From Gordonia hankookensis (GTDB taxonomy: Bacteria > Actinomycetota > Actinomycetes > Mycobacteriales > Mycobacteriaceae), in contig NZ_JACWMS010000001.1 in the NCBI RefSeq assembly GCF_014673215.1, positions 1,488,001 through 1,552,000 on the forward strand: a DNA stretch of 64,000 nucleotides. Direction: 5' to 3'. Every line of letters begins with the position of its first letter. The first letter of the stretch is position 1. This document shows positions 1-9,184 of this stretch, in pieces. The notes under the pieces were generated by a model. That model saw only the letters and a program-made list of their open reading frames with translations, was not told where the DNA came from and did not search any database. Made by a program: the position numbers and the translations under genes.

Positions 1-1142
1 TGGTCCGCACCGCGCCTGACGTCGAGACCGGCTGGCAGTCAACCGATGTCGCCGAGGCGCTGGATCTCTGCCTGTCGTGCAAGGCATGCTCCACCGACTG
101 CCCCACGGGCGTGGACATGGCCACCTACAAGTCCGAGTTCCTGCATCACCACTACCGCGGTCGCCGTCGGCCGATGTCGCATTACTCGTTGGGGTGGATG
201 CCCGCATGGCTCGGTGTGGCGGGCACCCTGGCGCCCGCGATCAACGCGGCGTTGAAAAGTCCGCTGCGCCGCCTGGCCGCACGCACCGGAGGCCTCGACC
301 CGCGACGAAGCATGCCCCGATTCGCCACCAGGCGCGCTCGGCGTGACCATGTGGCCGCACTGCCCCCGGTCACCGCGGCCACCGACACGGTGCTGTTCGT
401 CGACTCGTTCACCAAGGCGTTCCGCCCGCATGTCGCCACTGCCGCCGCCGAGGTGCTCGGGTCGACGGGCGATACGGTCGGGTGCAGCGCCGACAACTGC
501 TGTGCCCTCACCTGGATCTCCACCGGCCAATTGACACATGCCCGCAAGGTGTTGTCGCGGACCGCCCAGAACCTCGACGACGGCACCGACCGCCCGATCG
601 TGGTGCCGGAACCCAGCTGCGCGGCTGCCCTCCGCAAGGATCTGCCGGAATTGGTGCACACCGATGCGGCGCACCGGGTGTCGTCGCGGGTGCACAGTTT
701 CGCCGACCACCTGTCCCGCCTCGTGGAGGCAGGCTGGCGGCCCGAAGGCCTACCCGACGCCGTCACGCTGCAGACCCACTGCCACGAGCACGCGGTGTTC
801 GGCGCGACCACCGGAGCCGCGGTCCTGCAGTCGCTCGGCGTCGAGGTCCACACCGCCGACGGATGCTGCGGCGTCGCCGGCAACTTCGGCTTCGAGCAGG
901 GACACTACGAGGTCAGCGTGGCGGTCGCCGAGCATGCGCTTGCCCCGGCGCTGCGCACTGCACCCGATCGACCGGTGATCACCGACGGTTTCAGCTGCGC
1001 CATGTCCGTCGACCACCTGGCCGCCACCGATCCGGCCATCTCGTCGACCGGCCTGCACCTCGCCGAGCTCCTCACCAGGGGAGCCACCCCCCGACCGCCG
1101 ACGGCAACCCCAACCGAACCCACCCACCCCGAAGGAGCGTGA
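1..1142 (+). CDS. FAD-linked oxidoreductase with Fe-S/CCG module, C-terminal part (5' truncated by window)
   Basis: Open from the window edge, in the frame beginning at base 3. The visible part is the electron-transfer half of a D-lactate/glycolate/2-hydroxyglutarate dehydrogenase-like protein. Near residue 22 it has a [4Fe-4S] motif CLSCKACSTDCP. Further on are two cysteine-rich CCG-type segments (SADNCCALTW; DGCCGVAGNFG), as in GlpC/GlcF-like subunits. The FAD domain is presumably upstream and outside the window. The stop lies 2 bases before the ATG of the aldehyde dehydrogenase, and that gene's GAAGGAG ribosome site sits inside this reading frame, so the two are co-transcribed. Inference: it oxidises a 2-hydroxy acid arising in the adjoining catabolic pathway. 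The substrate cannot be read from this fragment. Confidence 0.8.
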   Translation, partial: VRTAPDVETGWQSTDVAEALDLCLSCKACSTDCPTGVDMATYKSEFLHHHYRGRRRPMSHYSLGWMPAWLGVAGTLAPAINAALKSPLRRLAARTGGLDPRRSMPRFATRRARRDHVAALPPVTAATDTVLFVDSFTKAFRPHVATAAAEVLGSTGDTVGCSADNCCALTWISTGQLTHARKVLSRTAQNLDDGTDRPIVVPEPSCAAALRKDLPELVHTDAAHRVSSRVHSFADHLSRLVEAGWRPEGLPDAVTLQTHCHEHAVFGATTGAAVLQSLGVEVHTADGCCGVAGNFGFEQGHYEVSVAVAEHALAPALRTAPDRPVITDGFSCAMSVDHLAATDPAISSTGLHLAELLTRGATPRPPTATPTEPTHPEGA

Positions 1143-1144
1143 CC

Positions 1145-2662
1145 ATGACCGCCACCATCTCCCCCACCGCTGCCGCCCAGGCGATCTCGCGCATCCACAC
1201 CGACCTCTTCATCGACGGCCGATGGTCGCCTGCCGCGTCCGGCGCCACCTTCACCGTCGAGAACCCGGCCACCGGTGAGGCGCTCGCCGAGGTCGCCGAC
1301 GGCAGCGCCGACGACGCGCGCCGCGCATTGCAGACCGCTGCCGACCACCAGGCCGCCTGGGCCGCGACATCGCCCCGCTCGCGCAGCGAGATCCTCTACC
1401 GCGCCTACCAACTCATCATCGACCGCGCCGACGAGATCGCGTCCGTGATGACCGCGGAGATGGGTAAGCCCTTCGCCGAGGCGCGCGGCGAGGTCGCCTA
1501 CGGCGCCGAGTTCTTCCGCTGGTTCGCCGAGGAGGCGGTCCGCATCGGGGGCGACCACACCATCACCGGCGACGGCGCCAACCGCGTCGTCGTCAGCAAG
1601 CAGCCCGTCGGCCCCTGTGTCCTCGTCACGCCCTGGAACTTCCCGCTCGCCATGGGGACACGCAAGATCGGGCCCGCGGTCGCCGCCGGTTGCACGATGG
1701 TCTTCAAGCCGGCCGAACTCACCCCGCTCACCGCGCTGCTGCTCACCGAGATCCTCGCCGAGGCAGGGCTTCCCGACGGCGTGCTCAACGTCGTCACGAC
1801 CTCCGATCCGAGTGCCGTCGTCGGCGAGTGGATGACATCGGGCAAGGCCCGCAAGGTCAGCTTCACGGGGTCCACCGAGGTCGGCAAGATCCTGCTCGGC
1901 CAGGCCGCCGGTACGGTGATGCGCACCTCGATGGAACTGGGCGGCAACGCGCCGTTCATCGTGTGCGCCGACGCCGACGTCGACCGTGCCATCGAGGGTG
2001 TGATGGTGGCGAAGATGCGCAACATGGGGCAGGCGTGCACCGCCGCCAATCGGATCTTCGTGCACCGGGCCGTACTCGACGAGTTCACCGAGAAGCTGAG
2101 CGCCCGGATGGGCGGCCTCGTCGTCGGCGACGGTAGCCACGACGGCACGCAGGTCGGTCCGCTCGTCGAGGAGAAGGCCGTCGACAAGGTGACCGCCCTC
2201 GTCTCCGACGCCGTCGAGCGTGGCGCACAGATCGTCTGTGGCGGCGAACGTCCCGACGGCGCCGGGCATTTCTACCCGCCGACCGTGCTGACCGACGTCG
2301 ACCCGGCCGCCGACCTCATGCACACCGAGATCTTCGGGCCCGTCGCCGCGATCATCCCGTTCGGGTCCGACGGCGCCGGCGCTGCCGCGGGTTCCTCCGA
2401 CGACGACGAGGTCGTCCGGCTCGCCAACGACACGCCCTGGGGCCTGGTCGGCTACCTCTTCACCCGCGACATCGACCGTGCCGATCGGCTGTCGACCCAG
2501 CTGGAGGTCGGTATGGTCGGCGTGAACACCGGACTCGTCTCGAACCCGGCGGCGCCCTTCGGCGGCGTGAAGCAGTCGGGCCTCGGACGCGAGGGCGGCC
2601 GCCTGGGGATCGAGGAGTTCCTGGACGTCAAATACATCGCCCGACCCATCCCGACGCCGTAG
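1145..2662 (+). CDS. NAD(P)-dependent semialdehyde dehydrogenase (GabD/DoeC-like, ALDH superfamily)
   Basis: 505 residues, normal for the succinate-semialdehyde dehydrogenase branch of ALDH. Visible motifs are the nucleotide-loop sequence FTGSTEVG, the catalytic-base segment MELGGNAPF, and the nucleophile segment NMGQACTAANR. The ATG is preceded by GAAGGAG at good spacing and lies 2 bases after the upstream stop. A small insertion rich in Gly/Ala/Ser/Asp (about residues 410-422) precedes the conserved NDTPWGLVGYLF segment. It oxidises an aliphatic semialdehyde to the acid in the cytoplasm. In ectoine catabolism the equivalent step is aspartate-semialdehyde to aspartate (DoeC), and the adjoining aminotransferase and M24 hydrolase fit that. 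GABA/succinate semialdehyde is the alternative. Confidence 0.85.
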   Translation: MTATISPTAAAQAISRIHTDLFIDGRWSPAASGATFTVENPATGEALAEVADGSADDARRALQTAADHQAAWAATSPRSRSEILYRAYQLIIDRADEIASVMTAEMGKPFAEARGEVAYGAEFFRWFAEEAVRIGGDHTITGDGANRVVVSKQPVGPCVLVTPWNFPLAMGTRKIGPAVAAGCTMVFKPAELTPLTALLLTEILAEAGLPDGVLNVVTTSDPSAVVGEWMTSGKARKVSFTGSTEVGKILLGQAAGTVMRTSMELGGNAPFIVCADADVDRAIEGVMVAKMRNMGQACTAANRIFVHRAVLDEFTEKLSARMGGLVVGDGSHDGTQVGPLVEEKAVDKVTALVSDAVERGAQIVCGGERPDGAGHFYPPTVLTDVDPAADLMHTEIFGPVAAIIPFGSDGAGAAAGSSDDDEVVRLANDTPWGLVGYLFTRDIDRADRLSTQLEVGMVGVNTGLVSNPAAPFGGVKQSGLGREGGRLGIEEFLDVKYIARPIPTP

Positions 2663-2701
2663 TCACCGTCCCCACCCAGATCAACCTGACAGGAGACCCG
2701 G

Positions 2702-3892
2702 ATGTACCTGGGCGCTCAGCTGTTCACCGACAGCGAGTACGAGCAGCGGCTGACCCGTGTCCGCGAAATGATGGATCGGCAGGGGCTCTCGGCGATCATC
2801 GTCACCGATCCGGCGAACATCTTCTATCTGATCGGCTACAACGCGTGGTCGTTCTACACCCCGCAAATGCTGTTCGTGCCGGTCGACGGCGAGATGGTGT
2901 TCTTCGCCCGTGAGATGGATGCGCATGGCGCACACCGCACCACATGGCTTGCCGAGGATCAGATCGTCGGCTATCCGGAGAGTTACGTGCATCGCCCGCA
3001 CGTCCATCCGTTCGATTGGGTGGCATGGGCACTGCGCCAGCGATTCCTCATCGCACCGGCCTCCAAGGGCTCGGTCGGGTTGGAGATGGACTCACACTTC
3101 TTCTCCCCCAAGGCCTATCGCGCGCTGTACAACGCGATCCCGGAGTGGAAACTCGTGGACAACTTCGAGTTGGTCAACTGGGTGCGGTCGGTGAAGTCCG
3201 ATGCCGAGGTGCAACTCATGCGACAGGCCGGGATGGTCTGTTCGGAGGCCATGCGGGCGGCGATCGACACCATCGATGTCGGTGTGCGCCAGTGCGATGC
3301 CGCTGCGGCCATCTCGCAGGCGCAGATCACCGGAACAGACGACTTCGGCGGCGACTACCCGGCGATCGTGCCGATGATGCCGACCGGCGCGGCGGCCGAC
3401 ACCCCACATCTCACCTGGCATCAGGGCACCTTCGTCGAGGACGAGGCCGTCGTCATCGAGCTCACCGGCGCACACAAGCGCTACCACTGTCCGCTGGCCA
3501 GGACCGTGTCGCTGGGAAAGCCGTCCAAGGATCTCGACTACGTCGCCAACGCGACCGCAGAGGGTCTCAACAACGTGCTCGACACCATCCGCCCAGGAGT
3601 GGCGACGCGAGAGCTCGCCTCCACGTGGAACTGGACGCTCGCCAAGTACGGGCTGGAAAAGCCCTCGCGCCTGGGATATTCGATCGGCATCGGTTATCCC
3701 CCCGACTGGGGTGAGCGCACCATCAGCATCCGGACCGAGGACGAGACGATCCTCGAGACCAACATGACCTTCCACATCGTCTGCGGAATGTGGATGGACG
3801 ACTACGGTTTCGAGCTGTCCGAGTCCGTCCGGGTGAGCCCGACCGGCGTGGAGACGTTCACCAGCTTCCCACGCGAACTGATCCGCAAGTAG
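2702..3892 (+). CDS. M24-family amidohydrolase, ectoine hydrolase (DoeA/EutD)-like
   Basis: 396 residues with the creatinase N-domain (about 1-160) followed by the pita-bread M24 domain. The metal-ligand positions of aminopeptidase P are replaced: the usual Asp pair region reads IELTGAHKRYHCPLART, the usual His region reads SIGIGYPPDWGE, and the C-terminal Glu region reads YGFELSESV. This is the pattern of metal-independent creatinase and DoeA, not of a peptidase. The length and the segments PAIVPMMPTG and PPDWGER resemble ectoine hydrolases as I remember them, which open the ectoine ring to N-acetyl-diaminobutyrate. AGGAG lies 6 bases upstream of the ATG. Neighbours (transaminase, M20 deacylase, semialdehyde dehydrogenase, MHS transporter) fit an ectoine-like route. 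Creatine or another cyclic amide is possible. Confidence 0.75.
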   Translation: MYLGAQLFTDSEYEQRLTRVREMMDRQGLSAIIVTDPANIFYLIGYNAWSFYTPQMLFVPVDGEMVFFAREMDAHGAHRTTWLAEDQIVGYPESYVHRPHVHPFDWVAWALRQRFLIAPASKGSVGLEMDSHFFSPKAYRALYNAIPEWKLVDNFELVNWVRSVKSDAEVQLMRQAGMVCSEAMRAAIDTIDVGVRQCDAAAAISQAQITGTDDFGGDYPAIVPMMPTGAAADTPHLTWHQGTFVEDEAVVIELTGAHKRYHCPLARTVSLGKPSKDLDYVANATAEGLNNVLDTIRPGVATRELASTWNWTLAKYGLEKPSRLGYSIGIGYPPDWGERTISIRTEDETILETNMTFHIVCGMWMDDYGFELSESVRVSPTGVETFTSFPRELIRK

Positions 3893-3933
3893 AGATCCAC
3901 GAGCTCCAGCACCGACGAATTGAGGTGACCACG

Positions 3934-5184
3934 ATGACCGCCACCACCGAACCCACCACCCACGATCTGCGACGATCGGCGCCAACCCTGCCACTGGCCG
4001 GACGGGCCAAAGACCTGGTCGGGTCGATGATCGATTCGTCGACGTCACTGCTGGCATCGCAATCCCACGACATCGTGCGGTTCGCGATGGGCTCGCCTGC
4101 CGACGAGGCGGTGCCTGCGGACGAGTTCCGTCAGATCGCAGGCGAGATCCTCGACAACTCGTCGTTCACCTACGGCGCCACCGAGGGTGAGCCACGCCTG
4201 TTACAACTGCTCGTCGACTATCTCGCGACCACTCCGGACCCGTCGAGTCATGAACGACTGGTCATCACCACCGGCGGCATGCAGGGACTCGACCTCGCGT
4301 GCAAGCTCTTCGTCGATCCCGGCGACCTGGTGATCGTGGAGTCACCGACCTACACCAACGGCAGCGCGACGGCCCTCTCCTACGGCGCACAACTGCTCGA
4401 GGTCCCGGTCGACGAGGACGGCATGCAGGTCGACGCGCTGGAAGATCTGGTCGCACACACCCGCCTGACCCCCAAGGCGATCTACACGATCCCCACCTTC
4501 CAGAACCCGTCCGGCGTCACGCTGTCGGAGGAACGACGACGCGAACTGCTGCGGCTGGCCCATCAGTGGGGCTCGATGATCATCGACGACGACCCGTACG
4601 GGCTGCTGCGGTTCGCCGGCACCGACATCCCCACGTTCCAGACACTGAGCCCGCAGGACCCGCTGGTGTTCTCCGTGCGCACGTTCTCGAAGATCCTCGC
4701 GCCGGGCTGGCGGGTCGGCTGGGTCGACGCCGACCCGTCGTTGCGACAGTTGCTGATCAATGGCAAACAGGCCATGGACACCTGCACCAACGTGCCCAAT
4801 CAACACATCGTCGCGGAGTACATCGCGCGTGGCGGCCTCGAGGATCATCTGGCCGGGATCCGAAACCTCTATCGGGAGCGCAAGGAGGCGATGATCGACT
4901 CCATCCACCGGCACCTCGGTGACCGCGTCGACACCACCGACCCCGAGGGCGGGTTCTTCCTGTGGGTGACGCTGCGCGAGGAGTTCGCCGAGATCGACAC
5001 CCGCGAGCTGTTCGAGGTGGCCCTGGCCGATGGAGTGGCCTTCATCCCGGGTCCGGCGCTGTCGCCCGGCGGTCGGTTCCGCAATGCGCTGCGCCTGTGC
5101 TTCGCCTCGAGCACCCCGGAGCGGATCGACGAAGGTATCCGCCGGTTGACCACGAGCCTCGAGAAGATGGCTCATACTCCATGA
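3934..5184 (+). CDS. PLP-dependent aminotransferase, class I/II (LysN/DoeD-like position)
   Basis: 416 residues. Starts at the ATG with GAGGTG 6 bases upstream. It is a fold-type I aminotransferase of the 2-aminoadipate/MocR catalytic-domain type without a DNA-binding domain. Motifs seen are the substrate-binding YTIPTFQNPSG, the cofactor Asp in IIDDDPYG, the PLP Schiff-base lysine in RTFSKILAPGWRVGW, and the carboxylate-binding Arg in NALRLCFA. It moves an amino group from an amino acid or diamino acid to a keto acid. Placed between a DoeA-like hydrolase and an M20 deacylase, it could transaminate 2,4-diaminobutyrate to aspartate semialdehyde (the DoeD role). That role is inferred from context only. 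Confidence 0.82.
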   Translation: MTATTEPTTHDLRRSAPTLPLAGRAKDLVGSMIDSSTSLLASQSHDIVRFAMGSPADEAVPADEFRQIAGEILDNSSFTYGATEGEPRLLQLLVDYLATTPDPSSHERLVITTGGMQGLDLACKLFVDPGDLVIVESPTYTNGSATALSYGAQLLEVPVDEDGMQVDALEDLVAHTRLTPKAIYTIPTFQNPSGVTLSEERRRELLRLAHQWGSMIIDDDPYGLLRFAGTDIPTFQTLSPQDPLVFSVRTFSKILAPGWRVGWVDADPSLRQLLINGKQAMDTCTNVPNQHIVAEYIARGGLEDHLAGIRNLYRERKEAMIDSIHRHLGDRVDTTDPEGGFFLWVTLREEFAEIDTRELFEVALADGVAFIPGPALSPGGRFRNALRLCFASSTPERIDEGIRRLTTSLEKMAHTP

Positions 5185-5221
5185 GTGATCGAAGCACGAC
5201 GAACGGATGAAAGGTGATGCG

Positions 5222-6415
5222 GTGTCGCTGACCGAGGCAGAGGCCGGCGTACTCTCCCACATCAACGCCGACACCATCGCGATGCTCACGGCCTCGCTCG
5301 TGGAGGCCTCCAGCGAGAACCCGGGCGGTACCGAGGGTGCTGCGGTGGACGTGCTCCAGAAGGCCTGTCGCTCGGCAGGCTTCACGGTGAGCACCCACGA
5401 TGTGGCCTCCGAACGGCCGAACCTCGTGGCGACGCTACCGGCAGGCGACGGCCCCGGTCTGATGGTCCTCGGCCACTCCGACGTGGTGCCCGCGGGACCG
5501 GGCTGGACGTCGGATCCGTATCGACCGCGGTTCGCGGACGGACGGATCTACGGCCGGGGCACCACGGATATGAAAGGTGGCCTGGCCGCGGCGGTGATCG
5601 CGATGCAGGCGCTGTCGCACGCGTCGGCTTACGGGGCGGAACTGTCGGGCCCGGTCCAGCTCGTCTGCACTGTCGACGAGGAGGAGCACGGCATCGGCGT
5701 CCGCGATTTCGTGACCCGCAGGCCGGAGCACTCCTTCGCGGGCTGCATCGTGGCCGAACCCACCGATCTGACCGTCGTCCGCGGGTGCCGCGGCGCCTCC
5801 TACATCGAGATCGACATCACCGGTCGCGCTGCGCATTCCGGTCGTCCCGCCGACGGGCGCAACGCCATCGAGGCTGCCGCGTCGATCGTCGATCTCATCC
5901 GGTTCGACCATCAGCAACTCGCGATGGACGCCGACGACCTGCTCGGCTCCGGTACCTGGAATGTCGGCACGATCGAAGGCGGACAGGGTATCTCGGTGGT
6001 CGCGCCGACGTGCCATCTCGGCATCGATCGGCGCCTGATGCCCGAGGAGGATCCGCACGCCATCGCCGAGCGACTGCGGGCGGCAATCCGGGAGTCGGCC
6101 ATCGACACCGACGGTGTCACCGTGGACGTCCGGGTCACCATGGAGATGCCCGGCTTCGCGACGGCCGCCGACCATCCGCTGGTGACGACCACGGTCTCCG
6201 CGGTCACCGACGGCGGGCGGGCCACGTCGGTAGGCGGCTGGAGCGCGGCCTGTGACGGCGGATTCGTGCACCGCGATCTCGGGATTCCGGCAATCGTCTT
6301 CGGGCCCGGCGACATTCACGCCGAAGCGCATCAGCCAGACGAGTCGGTGTTGATCGCCGATCTGGAGAGCGCCGCACGCGCATACGCGCTCACCGCACTG
6401 CGCCTCCTGCGCTGA
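5222..6415 (+). CDS. M20-family metallo-deacylase (ArgE/DapE/acetylornithine deacetylase-like)
   Basis: About 397 residues, normal for ArgE/DapE. Zinc-site motifs are present: VLGHSDVVPAG (His), GRGTTDMKGG (bridging Asp), DEEEHG (catalytic Glu pair) and a C-terminal HAEAHQPDE (His). The dimerisation segment HSGRPADGRNAIEA is also clear. I prefer the GTG at 5222, which has GAAAGG 6-7 bases upstream; an in-frame ATG at 5207 is possible. It hydrolyses an N-acyl amino acid. Within this operon it would fill the slot of N-acetyl-diaminobutyrate deacetylase, which in described ectoine clusters is DoeB/EutE of the unrelated AstE/aspartoacylase family. If so, this is a non-orthologous replacement. Confidence 0.8.
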   Translation: MSLTEAEAGVLSHINADTIAMLTASLVEASSENPGGTEGAAVDVLQKACRSAGFTVSTHDVASERPNLVATLPAGDGPGLMVLGHSDVVPAGPGWTSDPYRPRFADGRIYGRGTTDMKGGLAAAVIAMQALSHASAYGAELSGPVQLVCTVDEEEHGIGVRDFVTRRPEHSFAGCIVAEPTDLTVVRGCRGASYIEIDITGRAAHSGRPADGRNAIEAAASIVDLIRFDHQQLAMDADDLLGSGTWNVGTIEGGQGISVVAPTCHLGIDRRLMPEEDPHAIAERLRAAIRESAIDTDGVTVDVRVTMEMPGFATAADHPLVTTTVSAVTDGGRATSVGGWSAACDGGFVHRDLGIPAIVFGPGDIHAEAHQPDESVLIADLESAARAYALTALRLLR

Positions 6416-6422
6416 CAAAACA

Positions 6423-6457
6423 GTTCCCGCTCCCCCGGGTGTCGAGGGAGCGGGAAC
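6423..6457. terminator. Bidirectional terminator hairpin
   Basis: Perfect 12-bp arms (GTTCCCGCTCCC at 6423-6434 and its complement at 6446-6457) with an 11-base loop, between the convergent M20 gene and MHS transporter gene. There is no long T-run, as is usual for actinobacterial terminators. Confidence 0.8.
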
Positions 6458-6482
6458 CGTTGTCGGTGCGCGACCGCGCGTG

Positions 6483-7865
6483 CTACGGCTTCATGCCCTG
6501 CAGCATGCTGAAATCGTTCTCCTTGCTGGGGATCTCCGTGCCACGGATCGAACAGCCCGCAGTCTCCTTCAGGAACACCATCGCAACCAGTCCGATCGCG
6601 CAGGCGCCCATCATGTACACCGCCGGGAACAGGTTCCAGCCGGTGTTCTCGACGACGGCGTCGTTCACGAGCGGGGCCGTGCCACCGAACGCAGCGGTTG
6701 CCACGTTGTAGGAGATCGCGAAGCCTGCGTATCGCACCTGCGTCGGGAACATCGCCGGGAAGGTGGCCGAGATGGTGGCCAGCTGCGGTATGTAGAGCAG
6801 GCCCAGGATGACGAAACCGACGATCGCCCAGGCGAATCCCTGACCCATGAGCCAGTAGAGCGGCAATGCCAGGATGAACAGGCCGATCAGCGACCCCCAC
6901 CACATCGGTTTTCGGCCGGTGGAGTCGGACCAGCGCCCGAAGAACGGGATCATCGCCATCATCACCACCTGCCCGATGAGCACGACGACAGAACCCGAGG
7001 TCTCGGACAGGCCGATCGTGTTCTTCAGATAGCTCGGCTGATACGCCAGCAGCGTGTAGTTCACGACGTTGAGCGCGATGACCATCCCGAACATCACCAG
7101 GATCGGGTGCCAGTAGTTGGTGAGCAGGTCCTTGAATCGTGTCCAGGCGGTGCCCTTGATCTCGTCTTCCTGCTCGAGCTCCTGGAACACCGGGGTGTCC
7201 TCCATCTGCGACCGCAGATAGAGACCGATGAGACCCATCGGCAGCGCGATCAGGAACGGGATGCGCCAGCCCCACGTCTGCATCTGATCGTCGGTGAGCA
7301 GCAACTCGAAGAGCAGGACGATCGCCGTACCGGCGCTGAAGCCGGCCAAGGTGCCGAACTCCAGGAACGAACCGTATCGCCCGCGCTTCTTGTCCGGGGC
7401 ATATTCGGCCATGAACGTTGCGGCACCGCCATATTCACCACCGGTGGAGAAGCCCTGGATCACCCGCAGCAGGATCAGCAGAATGGGTGCCCACACCCCC
7501 GCGACCGCATGCGTCGGCAACACGCCGATCAGCGCCGTGGCTCCCGAGATCAACAGGATCGTCATGGCCAGAACCGATTTGCGGCCGATGCGGTCGCCGA
7601 TCGGACCCCAGACCATCCCGCCGAGTGGGCGGAGCACAAAGGAGATCGCGAAACCCAGCATGGTGCCGATGCTTCCGAGGTCACCGGGAAAGAATGCCTC
7701 GGTGAGATATGTCGCGGTGGCGGCGTAGACGCCGTAGTCGTACCACTCGGTCGCATTGCCGATGGCGGATGCGCCGATGGCCTTGCGGAGCAGCGATCTG
7801 CCCTCTGGGGATTCCGGGTCCGGGGCGAGTTCGTCATACGTCGCCGGTGAGGATGCCTCAGTCAT
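6483..7865 (-). CDS. MFS transporter, metabolite:H+ symporter (MHS) family
   Basis: 460 residues with about 12 hydrophobic segments. The N-terminus GNATEWYDYGVYA and the loop motif DRIGRKSVL between helices 2 and 3 are typical of the MHS family (ProP betaine/proline, KgtP 2-oxoglutarate, ShiA). It is an inner-membrane proton symporter for a carboxylate, zwitterion or betaine. It is the last gene of the - strand operon amidase, DUF3830, GntR, transporter. It most likely imports the substrate of the surrounding catabolic genes. The specificity is not readable from sequence; a compatible solute such as ectoine would suit a ProP relative. Confidence 0.85.
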   Translation of the reverse strand: MTEASSPATYDELAPDPESPEGRSLLRKAIGASAIGNATEWYDYGVYAATATYLTEAFFPGDLGSIGTMLGFAISFVLRPLGGMVWGPIGDRIGRKSVLAMTILLISGATALIGVLPTHAVAGVWAPILLILLRVIQGFSTGGEYGGAATFMAEYAPDKKRGRYGSFLEFGTLAGFSAGTAIVLLFELLLTDDQMQTWGWRIPFLIALPMGLIGLYLRSQMEDTPVFQELEQEDEIKGTAWTRFKDLLTNYWHPILVMFGMVIALNVVNYTLLAYQPSYLKNTIGLSETSGSVVVLIGQVVMMAMIPFFGRWSDSTGRKPMWWGSLIGLFILALPLYWLMGQGFAWAIVGFVILGLLYIPQLATISATFPAMFPTQVRYAGFAISYNVATAAFGGTAPLVNDAVVENTGWNLFPAVYMMGACAIGLVAMVFLKETAGCSIRGTEIPSKENDFSMLQGMKP

Positions 7866-7948
7866 CTGTGCCTTCCTGAAGGATTCGTTCGGCCAGTTGT
7901 CTTCTAGCTCAACTCACATCGGTGGACAGAGATCGGTGAAGCAGTGGA

Positions 7949-8668
7949 TCAGGCGGTCGAAGCGGCCCCCGATGACTCGCCTGCACCGACCAGTCGGTGC
8001 AGACCATCCTTCATGTGTTCGATCATCAATGTGTCAGCAGCCGTTGCGTCCCCCGACGCTATGGCGTCCACCAATGCCTGGTGCTCGTCGATCCGCTCCT
8101 TCCCCGATGAATATGTCCCACGCATAGCGCGCAGGCACATCCGCGTTTCCACGAGAATAGTCTCGTGGAGACGTGAAAGCCGCTGACTATGCGCATGTTC
8201 CACCAAAATCTGATGAAACTCCATGTCCGCCTCGGCCATTTCGGCACTGTTGGGATCGTCGATGAACCCACGCATCCGCGACACCGCGGCATTGAGGTCG
8301 TCGATGGCGGCCTGATCCCCGCTGACGATCACCTGTTCGATGGCCGCCCGCTCGATCGCCGTCCGCGCCACATACATGTCGCGGATGTCGTCCTCCTCCA
8401 TCGACACCACGAACAACCCGCGGTTGCGGTGGCTGACCAGCAACCCCTCGGCGGTCAGTCGCTGCATCGCCTCACGCAACGGTCCGCGGCTGACCCCGAG
8501 GTCGGCCGCCAGGCCGGACTCGGTCAACTGCGAGCCAGGCGGGAAGTTACCGCTCGCTATCGCGTCGTGCAACTTCCGGGCGATGATCGCAGGTGTCGAC
8601 TCCTGCACCAGTGGTGTCAGAATTCTCTTCCGCCCTTGGCTCTTGTCCTGCGAAACACTCATCGACAT
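7949..8668 (-). CDS. GntR-family (FadR/FCD) transcriptional regulator
   Basis: 239 residues. The winged-helix domain (about residues 25-95) contains SQLTESGLAADLGVSRGPLREAM-type sequence with the family PLREAMQRL recognition helix. It is followed by an all-helical FCD ligand-binding domain with metal-type residues (DMEFHQILVEHA and a later EHQALVDAI). It lies 12 bases downstream of the DUF3830 gene and upstream of the transporter in one - strand unit. It is the obvious candidate to bind the TTGT-N2-ACAA palindromes at 10636-10655 and 21011-21024, because GntR-type operators often have this form. The effector is probably a pathway acid. Whether it represses or activates is unknown. Confidence 0.85.
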   Translation of the reverse strand: MSMSVSQDKSQGRKRILTPLVQESTPAIIARKLHDAIASGNFPPGSQLTESGLAADLGVSRGPLREAMQRLTAEGLLVSHRNRGLFVVSMEEDDIRDMYVARTAIERAAIEQVIVSGDQAAIDDLNAAVSRMRGFIDDPNSAEMAEADMEFHQILVEHAHSQRLSRLHETILVETRMCLRAMRGTYSSGKERIDEHQALVDAIASGDATAADTLMIEHMKDGLHRLVGAGESSGAASTA

Positions 8669-8680
8669 TACCTCTAGTTC

Positions 8681-9184
8681 TTACCCTGATGCACGCGCAT
8701 AGGACAGTACTTCGCCCCGGGCACCGCCCATCCAGACGTCGTTGCAAGCCGCGGCGAACTCGTCGAGGCCGGAGACAATGGTCGCGAAGACGTTGCCCGG
8801 AACCCATCCGACATCGCCGTTGACCAGCAGGTTGTTGCGTCCGTAGAACACCGCGAGATCGATGAGCAGCTGATGCTCGCCCGGCGCGGACCCGGACTCG
8901 TATCCATACGCCGGATTGGTCAGAACCCCGTCAAACGTGAAGTAGCAGAGGTCTCCCGGAATGGGCGTCACCGTGGTGTTCTCCGGCCCCGGCTCGGCCG
9001 GGGCGAACGATGGAAGTAACGCGTAGATCTCATTTCGGGCAAATTTCCCGTGATACACCTGTCCGCCGAGAGGCAGCGCGTCCCATACCGCGGCGGCGGT
9101 GCGGGGCGCTTCGTCGTCGAGCAGGCGTGCCACGGCTGTGACGTCACGCTGCTCGAGGCGAACGGAGATGAACCGGTCGGTCAT
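8681..9184 (-). CDS. DUF3830 (cyclophilin-like fold) family protein
   Basis: 167 residues. Recognisable as the DUF3830 family from the segments NEIYALLPSF, PIPGDLCYFTF, DLAVFYGRNNLLVNGDVGWVPGNVFATIV and VWMGGARGEVL. The family has a small beta-barrel cyclophilin-like fold and no proven activity. It is usually encoded beside Asp/Glu-racemase-like and amidase genes, as here. Its ATG overlaps the amidase stop (ATGA at 9181-9184), so it is translationally coupled and presumably made in step with the amidase. A role in binding or processing the same substrate is inference from context. Confidence 0.7.
   Translation of the reverse strand: MTDRFISVRLEQRDVTAVARLLDDEAPRTAAAVWDALPLGGQVYHGKFARNEIYALLPSFAPAEPGPENTTVTPIPGDLCYFTFDGVLTNPAYGYESGSAPGEHQLLIDLAVFYGRNNLLVNGDVGWVPGNVFATIVSGLDEFAAACNDVWMGGARGEVLSYARASG

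Noticed and set aside
3934..5184. MocR/EnuR-type ectoine regulator
   Set aside because: The protein has only the aminotransferase domain and no N-terminal GntR helix-turn-helix, so it is an enzyme.
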